Source of the DNA: Agelas oroides | Lineage: Eukaryota; Porifera; Demospongiae; Agelasida; Agelasidae | Length of the DNA: 64,000 nt | Direction of reading: 5' to 3' | Assembly: GCA_949130485.1 (NCBI GenBank) | Contig: OX422192.1 | Span: 4,906,085-4,970,084, forward strand | Shown: in pieces, positions 21,555-32,175 of the stretch | Numbering within the stretch: the stretch's first letter is position 1 | Layout of the letters: each line of letters opens with the position of its first letter | Made by a program: the position numbers and the translations under genes | Notes under the pieces: model-generated | The model's input: the letters and a program-made list of their open reading frames with translations, nothing else | Told to the model about the DNA's origin: nothing | The model's database searches: none

Positions 21555-24004
21555 GATCTCGTTATGTACAGACTTGCTCATGAGAAAAAAATTACGGGTT
21601 TACCCCAAATTTAGATTTTAACCCTCTCCCTACTAGATTTAACTTAACCGAATTTCTGCCTACAAGCATGAACAATCAACGAACCACATCTCCCTTATGA
21701 TGCATTCAGGAAGTATGCAGCACACGAGGGAGAAGAGAACAAGTAAGCAGGGTATCAGTATAGCAATAAAACTAGTCAGTATTGAAAAGGATGCATTTCT
21801 GGCAGCTGTGTAGCTAGGGGGAAACAGACTGACATTTCAGAGCAGCCTCCAGCAGCACAGAAAAAATATTTTCTATTTCTATCCATGAGTCTTGACTGGT
21901 CAACACTCTTGTGTTTGGTGCACAATTAGTACAACCTGCTGTGCAATGCTGTAGTGTGCATTTGTGCACTACGTTGCTGTACACTGCAATCTAACTATGC
22001 ACAAAGGGTCAAACATTGTTGAAATTGTCAACGCTGTGTGATGAAATCGTCAACGCTGTGTGATGAAATCAGGCTTAAAAATGAAGCTATTTTACGTCTG
22101 TTCAATGTGGTAATGTTCCTATGCTAGGGGCAAAAATTTATTCTCAGACTGATATATTTTCGGAACTCAGACTTCAAAGGTCTGAGCAGGGTAGCAACTT
22201 AGCCTCGTTCCCAGGCGCGGAGGATGGGAACGAGGCTATGTAGCAACTGTGCCAGATCATCAGAGCAACAAGACATGCTGGCACTGGGATTGTTTTCGAC
22301 ACCCGAAGCTACTGTAGTACGCGGGGATAGAAAATCACGCCCGAAAATACATTGTAAACCAACGCGTAACTACCTTGCCACCTCCTCCGAACAGGAAAGA
22401 CTAAAATAGTTGCCCTTCCACTGGCCTTGCCTATGAACCCATACCATGCTGCAGCAGTTGCCAAATTTGGCTAGCGATGTGATATAATACATGATTATCA
22501 GACTTGTCTGCTAGTAGAACCCTTTTACCGAGGATAGATGCTTGAACAGATGTAGTATTTCTTTTGCTAAATCCCGGGTAGAAGACTGTTTGGAGTTGAA
22601 TTTCAAGTATATACTATCAAACATTAGCACACCTATCCTACAGTTCCGTAATCCAGAAATTATGAAATTGTGCATTCATGCATACCTTCTGCAATGTCTT
22701 AATATACTTAAAATCCTTACCTAGTTCGATTGCACCGTTAATGCTGTGTTCTTATGTTTACATATCAAGCAAAATTATCATTTCTATACTGTCACACTTG
22801 CATGTATACGAAACCAGTCTCACACTGCAAGCTCAGGGTGTGAGGAGAGCCTGGGTAGGAGACTATGATACACTTCCCCACCATTGCATAAACAACAAGC
22901 TGTGCATATGAATATAATTATGTGGTAAACTTCTTTACAGGCTAAATGGGAAAATAACCACATAATTGTATTCATATCACAGCTTTTTGGCTTGTATTTT
23001 GCAAGGTCAATGCAAACAGCAGTGAATACAGACATCCTTCTCGGAGACTACATATAAGTTCTCCCCTAGCACCCCTTTCAGAGCACCAGATGACTCAGGA
23101 CACATTGCGCACAGATGAACCTTCCCCTAGCATCCCTCTCTTTGAGCACTGGAAAAGACAGCATAATCAAAGAGAGGCTGGGTATTTACTTCAAGTGTTA
23201 GGCATCCTATCCGTAATCCTGTGCTATCATCTCCAAGCTGGATAAAGGTTGCATTTGACTGATATTCACTTTTTCGATAAATGCATGATTGTATTTTTTA
23301 GTAACCACTTTGCCTTACCTGCCCAGAGCTTGTAGTGTGTGGCTACACTGACAGATAAACTATCCCCTCAAACTATATATCTTCCTGGCACTTATGAGGC
23401 AGTGTTCAACTTGCTCCTTTGGATTCTTTGTTCTATCATCGAACATGGCAGCTATATAGCATGCACAGCTTCGACAAGATTTAGTGTGAACAAGTAGATC
23501 AACCTGAGAGCCCTGATCCCACATGCAAAATGTCTGCATGTGCACACGCTGCCATGTAGAGTCAACTCTTATTTTGTCCACTCTATCGTGTAGCCTCGGA
23601 AAAACACACACCACAGCATTGCACAGCAGGTTTACTAATTGTGCACAAAACACAAGAGTGGTTGACCAGTTAAGGCTCATGGAAAATATGAGTCAAGCTT
23701 TTTTCTGTGCTGCTGGAGGCTGCTCTGAAATGTCAGTCTGTTTCCCCCTAGCTACACAGCTGCCAGAAATGCATCCCTTTTCTGATATTCAATACTGACT
23801 AGTTTAATACTATACTGATACCCTGCTTACTTGTTCTCTTCTCCCTTGATGTGCTGCATACTCTCTGAATCAGTGAATGCATGCTTAAGCGCTTGTAGGC
23901 AGAAATTCGGTGAAGTTAAATCAGGTAGGGAGAGGGTTAAAATCTAAATTTGGGGTAAACCCGTAATCTTTTTCTCATGAGCAAGTCTGTACATAACGAG
24001 ATTC
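21555..24004. mobile_element. 2.45-kb inverted-repeat DNA transposon, non-autonomous, 10-bp target duplication
   Basis: GTGTCTATTG flanks the element on both sides (21545-21554 and 24005-24014). The termini GATCTCGTTATGTACAGA and its inverted partner begin arms of about 400 bp (to about 21965 and from about 23600). The 9-10 bp duplication and long arms fit a Mutator-like element. The interior has short ORFs only (longest 106 codons at 23680-23360, minus), none recognisable as a transposase. A foldback element (22200-22239) is nested inside. A lone diverged arm copy lies at about 34040-34250. Confidence 0.8.
22200..22239. mobile_element. 40-bp foldback element with exact 9-bp target duplication
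   Basis: TAGCCTCGTTCCCAGGCG ... GGGAACGAGGCTAT between GTAGCAACT (22191-22199) and GTAGCAACT (22240-22248). It is nested in the 2.45-kb element, so it is younger than that insertion. Confidence 0.85.
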
Positions 24005-24014
24005 GTGTCTATTG

Positions 24015-25799
24015 CTGCGAAGTCGCCGGAGGCGGAGATGGTTAATATTCTATAGTTGGCCGCTCTAACACTTAAAAGCAAGCCCAGGGTATCAGTTTTT
24101 ATCGTTTCCTAGTTAGTAGTTTATAAGTCATCAAGGAGAAAAGACCAGAAAACTCAGCCAAAAGCGGCAAAATCTCTGGCTAACTCTGGTGATTCACAGA
24201 CGTGCGACTGTGACCTCGGACCAGAAATATATATATCTGCGTTTGCATACTGCATAATTATTGTATCAGGTAAGTGTATGGTATGCAGGAATATACCTTA
24301 GTCCAGTTAAAAGTGTAACTATCCATTACACACGGGTAGCTAAACCAAGTCAACTGTTCAACGAGAAAAACTTTGACTGGGCTCATGGTCTAGCGACATG
24401 AATCTTGACCAGGAAGATACACCTCGAGTTTTGCTGCCAACTGATTATATTATGCTAGAGGCTAGAGCTGTACAGAGAGGCGAAGAAGAGCAGAGGCTAA
24501 GGAGATGTGTAAGACCATGACAGCCATGGCTAGGTACACTAAAAGTGAATGAGGTGGAGCTAGGAAAGCTTGGAACTCATGCAAGTATGGTGTATACCAA
24601 AGAAAGAGAGGACCTATGGCAGAGGTGTGTGCAATTAGAACTAAGGTGTGTGCAAATCAGATAGTACCATGGGTATAGTCTCATGGGCAGACTATTTTCC
24701 CTCCGCATGTGGGCAAATAGTCTGGGAACAAGACTACCATGGGCAGGCCTTGATATGTAGTGATGCAAGGATGTAGGCTTCTGCATATGGAGGCACAGTA
24801 GCCATCATTAAGGAATTGAAGAGTTCAGCCTTTTCTGTAGCAGATGGTGTACAAGCTTGTGGTACGCTTTTTGGTGCATCCACAGTAGTGTCTTCAGTGA
24901 TGCATATACTTTCACGTTTGGAAAAAGGGTTTTCCAACATACATGTTCAAAAAGTGTTTGTACCAAGATGTTGAACCCTCACCCTTAACTTGCAACTCTT
25001 CAAGCCGCCTCCAAATGCTTTGAGACCTGCAGCATTAGCTATATACCATTCCACAGTAATGACACAGAGTGTGTACAATGAACCCAAGATTAGCACATAC
25101 CCAAGTTATATTGCTCCACAAACACCGGCATACATTTGATATCCTCTTCCCTAGGCATCCTCTGCCTGTAGTTTTACAGGGTACAGTTTGAGGTGGGGAA
25201 GACCTGGGAATGAGACTATTGTTACGTGAGATGTATGCAAGGGGGAAAAGGTACTGCTATGGAACGCTAAATGCACCATACAACTCCCTCACACTCGCCT
25301 CACAATGCACTGTATTCCCCTAGTATATTTATCAACGCCTTCAATTATCGGAATTATTGATTTATGTATGCAAGTTTACCAGACCCTCCTCCTCCTCCGC
25401 GTGCGAGGGTCTGGTTCCGAGACTATGCCCCCGTCCCATTCACAGAAGACCTGGCATTCCTTTGCTGGTCCGTTCTCTGGTTCGGGGATCATGCAGGAAA
25501 TATCGACTCCCGCTCCGAAATGCAAGGGGACATGGTCTACAGTCACGTGGTGACACACCCACTCTATTGCTGAGCACAAGGCCACGCCCACCCACTCCCA
25601 TAGGAGCCACGTTTCAAAGCACATTAAGATGTGGAATCAGTATAATTTACGTATGAAGAGTGGGTATAAAAGCAAGCAGTTTAAAGTAGGTGATCTGTGT
25701 GTATACACGTTTGAAATGAAAGACATGAATAAAGGAGTAGCTACCTCTTGGCTGCAAGTGCAAAAGTAAGCTAAAATTACATGCAATGGCTAACTGCAT
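24015..25799. other. Region without a recognisable gene
   Basis: Short ORFs only. A small foldback (CCAGACCCTC ... GAGGGTCTGG) sits at 25379-25415, next to GGTTCCGAGACTAT, a sequence resembling foldback-family ends. Confidence 0.45.
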
Positions 25800-28700
25800 G
25801 GGGCACTGGGTTGCAATATCACCAATAATTGAATGAAAACACTGCCTGCTCTCTGTCCATACCTCTCCCTATAGGGTCATTCCATGTCAAATCAACACAA
25901 AAAAATACCTGACCCTCACGGATTTGGACGAAACTTGGTTCTTGCATAGTGTCTGATGAGACATTAACCCATTGTCAGTTTTAGCAATATTTGTTGTATG
26001 GCTTCAGAGTTAGAGCCAGCCAAAAAGTCGAGTTTTCACCAAATTTTGGCTTACCCCTTGGTACTTAATCAACTATAACTTTAAGCATGATTAACTTTAT
26101 GACCTACAATTTTGCACCAGTTGTAGCTCATAAAATTCCCTTCACTAGTGTACTTTGACCTTTGCTCTCTCAAAAACCAATTTTTTGATTTGAATCAATT
26201 TTTTACTAAATGTTCTTTGGGGCCTTCTCTTAAAGTGTAGTAAAATTGGTTTTGGGACTGCAATGGGATTCGGAGATGCTTGACAGAATGTAATGGCAGT
26301 TAGGGGAGTTGTGCAAGTAATCAACCCTATACTTACCTGATAAGAATGCATTTTGATCAGTGTGACCCTCGTAAACATGACATGACAAGTAGACATAATT
26401 TTGTGGCCAATGGATGATGACCAAGTGTTAGTTGCCATATTTATTGCAATTTCCCTCTAGTATGCAGCTCAATGCTACAGATAGGATGTAAACCCAGTAC
26501 CCAGTCATATTCCTTTGTGACCACACCAACAAGTGAATTCCTTTAGTATTTGTTATCACAACTCCATGAGCATAGGTAGTGGTTCCTAGGCCTTTGCTGC
26601 CTTCACTTTCTATGTTCTTACACACTATGCAAAACATAAGTGCGGTCCATACATATGCTGTGACAACAGGTGAGCAGAGGGTATACACATACTTAAGGTG
26701 ATGCCCATCTATAATAACATTTTTGCATATATCTATCCCTAACAAAGCAGTATTGATACTATCTACGTTGTGAATGTTCTAGCGTCCAACCCATGGATGG
26801 ATGCTAGAAGAAAGGACCTTGAGATCCTTGATCAGGTACCACCTCCCATGTGTCGAGCTATCTTCTGTGTGCCTGATGTGTTATTCATCTGACTAGATTT
26901 TCCAGGCCATGCATTTGTTTTATTTGCATACCGCATGCAATCAAAGAAGGTGGTGAAGGCTTGGGAACATGTGCACATACCTCATAAGAGCACTCAGTAT
27001 ATGCAATGAAGTCCCACCTCTAAATAAAGAGCTTGAGGAAAAAATAGTAGGCAAGCAGCCATTTTCCTAGAAATGTTGACTCTTGTTCTCTTCAAACAGT
27101 TAGTATGGTGTGGGTACAAGGCTAACAGTGCATGCACCTGCCATGCAGTTGCCATCTTGCCCATTCTGCCCTCAGTTGAACCTAGTGTCCATGCAATTTG
27201 GTAACACCTTACCCCTGACACAGCTTTCTATCACTAGTATGGACCTTCCTACTGCTGTCTTGATTCAACATTATGTAGGTTTATGACATTATCAAACACT
27301 GAGGCACTCCTAAATTGATCTACCCACTTAATTTTAGAACATTGCAGTTGTGTACTAAGGAGCTAATTTTAACACTGTAAAATTTTCCTGCCCTAGGTAA
27401 AGGCAGTCGCTGTGGGAAGAACCTAAGTGAACTGTAACATGAAAATTTACTGTCACTTCTGCATGTTGAACAGTGTTCAGTTGTTTGCTAGAGATAAAAT
27501 ACCTTGTAACCATGGCAACTAACACTTGGTCATCATGCATTGGCCACATAATTATGTCTACTTGTCATGTCATGTTTACGAGGGTCACACTGATCAAAAT
27601 ACACCCCTATCGGGAAAGTATTGATTACTTGCACATCTCCCCTAACTGCCATTATATTCCGTCAAGTATCTCCGAATCCCATTGCAGTCCCAAAACCAAT
27701 TTTACTACACTTTAAGAGAAGGCCCCAAAGAACATTTAGTAAAAAATTGACTCAAATCAAAACATCTGTTTTTGAGAGAGCAAAGGTCAAAGTACACTAG
27801 TGATGACCTTTGACCCAAACGTTATGGGATATACTTGATAATTATACCAAACGAAAGGGAATTTTATGAGCTACAACTGGTGCAAATTGTAGGTCATAAA
27901 GTTAATCATGCTTAAAGTTATAGTTGATTAAGTACCAAGGGGTAAGCCAAAATTATGTCTACTTTGTCATGTCATGTTTACGAGGGTCACACTGATCAAA
28001 ATGCACTCTTATCAGGTAAGTATAGGGTTGATTACTTGCACAACTCCCCTAACTGCCATTACATTCTGTCAAGTATCTCCGAATCCCATTGCAGTCCCAA
28101 AACCAATTTTACTTCACTTTAAGAGAAGGCCCCAAAGAACATTTAGTAAAAAATTGATTCAAATCAAAACATCAGTTTTTGAGAGAGCAACGGTCAAAGT
28201 ATACTAGTGATGACCTTTGACCCAAACGTTATGGGATATACTTGATAATTATACCAAATGAAAAGGAATTTTATGAGCTACAACTGGTGCAAATTGTAGG
28301 TCATAAAGTTAATCATGCTTAAAGTTATGGTTGATTAAGTACAAAGGGGTAAGGCGAAAAATTCACTTCATGGCTGGTTCTAACTCTGAAGCCATACAAC
28401 ATATAATGCTGAAACTGACTATGGGATGTCTCAACGGGCACTATGTAAGAACCAAGTTTCGTTCAAATCCGTGAGAGTCAGGTATTTTTTGTGTTGATTT
28501 GACATGGAATGACCCTATACATATATACTCATCAAGGTAGCTTGCCAGCTGGTGCTCATGACACCGTTGCATCCTTTTGAGTTTAATTTTAGTCCTATTC
28601 CAATAGGATTCGACATTCTGGGTGTGCACCCCACTTGGTGAAACAAACTCCATGACTGAATGGTTGACAACCAATCATGATTGCTAACATTCGGAAGAGA

Positions 28701-29173
28701 TTGTATGCAGCCCGTTCATCAGACCCCACTACTGAGTGAGACCACACTGTTCCAGGAGCAACATGCTGCTGAACAGTTGAAAGTATGGTGGTGGCATCTC
28801 TATTCGGTACTATCTGTATATACCCTAAGGCTGGTTCTACCGAAGTATCCGCCATCATAAATACCCATATCTTCAACATGGTATGCAGCAACTGTGACAC
28901 TGCAATGGCACTGAGGCAGAAATCTGACGTATCTGATGACTGCATCTTTCGCTGTGCCTCTTGCAAGACCACCAAGTAGTTGAGAGTTGGAAGCGTCTTC
29001 AGCAAGAGCAAATTAAACCTCCAGCAATGACTTGTATTGCTGCATTGGTGGGTACGTGAATGTTTCCAGATATAACAGGGCCAATATCTAGGATAGATAT
29101 ATTCCCAGCAATGTACGTGCATACCTTTCCCGCCTAATTGCCGCTCTTTTGTTGTACAAGTTAGTGATTGCAC
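25800..29173 (-). pseudogene. Merlin (IS1595/ISXO2-like) transposase, broken, split by another element and rearranged
   Basis: Minus-strand translation at 28870-28516 shows the DDE-domain signatures DTSVEPALGYIQIV, DATTILSTVQQHVAPGTVWS and ERAAYN. In a shifted frame from 28674 it continues VNHSV, HTQNVESYWNRTKIKLKRM and CHEHQLASYLDEY. The reading stops exactly where the 2.64-kb inverted-repeat element begins. On that element's far side (about 25869-25805, minus) lies the rest of the C-terminus, with the family motif CFHSIIGDIATQCP. The N-terminal zinc ribbon (CSNCDTAMALR ... FRCASC, then LRVGSVFSKSKLNLQQ) is encoded on the opposite, plus strand at about 28880-29030, so the head of the gene has been inverted. 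At least one frame change and two stops are visible. It is a dead DNA transposon. Confidence 0.75.
25874..28515. mobile_element. 2.64-kb inverted-repeat element inserted in the Merlin transposase
   Basis: GGGTCATTCCATGTCAAATC at 25874 is mirrored at 28515. TATA flanks both ends (25870-25873 and 28516-28519). The left arm runs to about 26440. The right side contains two tandem copies of the arm segment (about 27490-27960 and 27960-28420), so the element has an internal duplication. The interior 26440-27480 has only short ORFs, so it is non-autonomous. Insertion into the transposase ORF is shown by the two halves of that ORF lying on either side. Confidence 0.85.
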
Positions 29174-30657
29174 ATGCGTGCAAGCCTGGTTAATAATTAA
29201 CCTTCAAGTGGGCATGGCAGTATGGCACAAGCACAACCATGCCCCCTTTCATTTTGGCACGGGACTCTGATACCCATGCAGGTGCTTCCAAGGCAACTAT
29301 CGGGAAGCAAGCGAATAAATGGATGGTCATTACAGTACTACAAAAAGAACTCAGTTGACTCCAGCAATGAATGGCTATTAGGTACATGTATTTAGTTTTA
29401 GTAGAGTATCAACTGCTACAAGCTCAAGCTATAGCTTAAGCCTGAGATGTTTAGGGATCCCAACCACCCTCTCAGTACTGATGAAACCCATGAGACAGTG
29501 AAATTGTGTGATAAAAACTTCTTTGTTTCTTTAAGTAGTTTTGCAAACCTTCATATGATCTTTATGCACGGGTTACATGATGATGATTCCCTAGGAAGGG
29601 TGCATGATTCCCTGGGGAATTTGGAGTGAGGGTACACAACTCCCTAGGATTGAAAAGGGTGCCTTATCCCGTGATGGGATGCCAATTTCCCTAGGAAATT
29701 TTACTTGGGGATGCCAAATTCCCGGGAAGGACGAATTCCCTGTGACACCGCAGCCCCTGAGTTAGGCACACGTCGCTATAAAGGACTAAATGTTGGTTCC
29801 CAATGGTGTCTGCTGTAGAGGGGTTCCACTGTATATTATTTTGTCTATTGACATTAATATGAATTTAAATCATGTGTTCTAGATGTTATCCTAATCGTTC
29901 CCCTACCCCTACATTTCATTGGGCTATTCTCAGCAGAGGACAGGGCTAAATGCCATGCATATAACCCTATCCTCTATAGGAACAGCCGATGAAATGTCAT
30001 GTTTTGTGTACACAGGAAAGATAAGAAATTCAATCTTTCACCAGTGCTGGTTATGATGCATTCATAGATTGGAACTGGAGAGGCAGCCTTGTACATCATG
30101 GTTGAGAGAGTATTGGGTGTTAAGCCCCTTTAATTAGCCTAGCCTCATACCAGCTACTCATTCCTCCAGTTTTGCAATCAAACCTTCCTTGCAGGAACTG
30201 TCTGCATGGGGAAAGAGACTGTGTTAACTCGGGAATTCATTCACTGGCAATGTTTCTGACCAAAGGTCTTCTTCAGGCTAGGCACTTGCACAAGTCACAG
30301 ACAAAAGCTACAATACAGAAAATTGCCTCAGTAAGTACTTGCATAACTTTCACTATAATAAATGGACAGTTTAAAGTTTTGAGAAAACTTGTCAAAAGTA
30401 TTCACCAGATGTTCTTACACCTATGGTAAAGTAGTTGCAATTAAAACCTCAATTGTATTAGCCCTAGGAGTTTTTGAGCATATGTAACACTACACAGCTA
30501 GTACTGCACAACTGTGATAAAAACATATAGCTAGCCAGAAATTGTGTACAAAACTGCAGTACCTACCAAGACAGCACATAATCACTGATTAATTAACCAG
30601 AAATGTATTACATAGCTTATCTACTTTCGTTGCTATATTGTGTTCAAACAGCACTGT
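29174..30657. other. 3' flank of the receptor gene; no gene recognised
   Basis: A run of irregular ATTCCCTAGGAA-type repeats lies at 29580-29740. Beyond this there are short ORFs only. No clear minus-strand AATAAA signal was seen just past the receptor stop codon. Confidence 0.4.
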
Positions 30658-32175
30658 TCACATCACAAGGCTCTTTTCTGTCTTTTGCTCTTTGCTAATG
30701 TTCCTGGTCTGTGCAATCTGTGCCGTTAATGTGCTAACTTGCTCTTCACTGTCACTCCTGGTCTGTAAAATCTGTGCCGTCAATTCCATGATTCGTGCCT
30801 TTAAAGTTGAAATTGTAGCAGCATCAGTAGCTCTATCAGTAGCTCTATCAGTAGCAGTAGCAGCATCAGTAGCTCTATCAGTAGCTCTATCAGTAGCAGT
30901 AGCAGCATCAGTAGCTCTATCAGTAGCTCTATCAGTAGCAGTAGCAGCATCAGTAGCTCTATCAGTAGCTCTATCAGTAGCAGTAGCAGCATCAGTAGCT
31001 CTATCAGTAGCAGTAGCAGCATCAGTAGCTCTATCAGTAGCTCTATCAGTAGCAGTAGCAGCATCAGTAGCTCTATCAGTAGCTCTGTCAGTAGCAGTAG
31101 CAGCATCAGTAGCTCTATCAGTAGCAGCATCAGTAGCTCTATCAGTAGCTCTATCAGTAGCAGTAGCAGTATCAGTAGCTCTATCAGTAGCAGTAGCTCT
31201 ATCAGTAGCAGCATCAGTAGCTCTATCAGTAGCTCTATCAGTAGCAGTATCAGTATCAGTAGCTCTATCAGTAGCAGTAGCTCTATCAGTAGCTCTATCA
31301 GTAGCAGTATCAGTATCAGTAGCTCTATCAGTAGCAGTAGCTCTATCAGTAGCTCTATCAGTAGCAGTATCAGTATCAGTAGCTCTATCAGCATCAGTAG
31401 CAGCATCAGTAGCTCTATCAGTAGCAGTAGCAGCATCAGTAGCTCTATCAGTAGCTCTATCAGTAGCAGTAGCAGCATCAGTAGCTCTATCAGTAGCTCT
31501 ATCAGTAGCAGTAGCAGCATCAGTAGCTCTATCAGTAGCAGTAGCAGCATCAGTAGCTCTATCAGTAGCTCTATCAGTAGCAGTAGCAGCATCAGTAGCT
31601 CTATCAGTAGCTCTATCAGTAGCAGTAGCAGTATCAGTAGCTCTATCAGTAGCAGTAGCTCTATCAGTAGCAGCATCAGTAGCTCTATCAGTAGCTCTAT
31701 CAGTAGCAGTATCAGTATCAGTAGCTCTATCAGTAGCAGTAGCTCTATCAGTAGCTCTATCAGTAGCAGTATCAGTATCAGTAGCTCTATCAGTAGCAGT
31801 AGCTCTATCAGTAGCTCTATCAGTAGCAGTAGCTCTATCAGTAGCTCTATCAGTAGCAGTATCAGTATCAGTAGCTCTATCAGCATCAGTAGCAGTAGCT
31901 CTATCAGTAGCTCTATCAGTAGCAGTATCAGTATCAGTAGCTCTATCAGTAGCAGTAGCTCTATCAGTAGCTCTATCAGTAGCAGTAGCTCTATCAGTAG
32001 CTCTATCAGTAGCAGTATCAGTATCAGTAGCTCTATCAGCATCAGTAGCAGTAGCTCTATCAGTAGCAGTAGTAGTAGTAGCAGTAGTAGTAGTAGCAGC
32101 AGTAGTAGGTGTGTAAATAACAGTAGACATCTCTGCAACATGTCTCCTCTCCACCTCACGGTAAATTTTCACCAT
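30658..32175 (-). CDS. Receptor exon 16: giant repeat tail and coiled coil
   Basis: Residues 724-1228. It starts MVKIYREVERRHVAEM directly after TM7, a fitting membrane-proximal sequence. About residues 758-1177 consist of ATDRATD, ATATD, TDAATATD and TDTDTATD units, with equal Asp and Arg and no hydrophobic residue larger than Ala. The end ISTLKARIMELTAQILQT ... TLTAQIAQTRN has heptad-spaced Leu/Ile/Val, where GABA-B receptors carry their dimerisation coiled coil. Acceptor ATTTAG; stop TGA at 30658-30660. That the ends on both sides are non-repetitive and family-like argues that the repeat is translated. Confidence 0.8.
   Translation of the reverse strand: MVKIYREVERRHVAEMSTVIYTPTTAATTTTATTTTATDRATATDADRATDTDTATDRATDRATATDRATDRATATDRATDTDTATDRATDRATATDADRATDTDTATDRATDRATATDRATDRATATDRATDTDTATDRATDRATATDRATDTDTATDRATDRATDAATDRATATDRATDTATATDRATDRATDAATATDRATDRATDAATATDRATDAATATDRATDRATDAATATDRATDRATDAATATDRATDAATDADRATDTDTATDRATDRATATDRATDTDTATDRATDRATATDRATDTDTATDRATDRATDAATDRATATDRATDTATATDRATDRATDAATDRATDAATATDRATDRATDAATATDRATDRATDAATATDRATDAATATDRATDRATDAATATDRATDRATDAATATDRATDRATDAATATDRATDRATDAATISTLKARIMELTAQILQTRSDSEEQVSTLTAQIAQTRNISKEQKTEKSLVM

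Noticed and set aside
24734-24940. Minus ORF with ATEKAELFNSLM, resembling a LINE ORF2 segment
   Set aside because: Single short motif, no supporting neighbours.
30638-32116. 492-codon Ser/Val/Ala-rich ORF on plus and 452-codon Leu/Ile-rich ORF on minus over the hexamer array
   Set aside because: All array units are multiples of six, so several frames stay open by construction. Only the minus frame that splices in phase to TM7 has non-repetitive, family-like ends.
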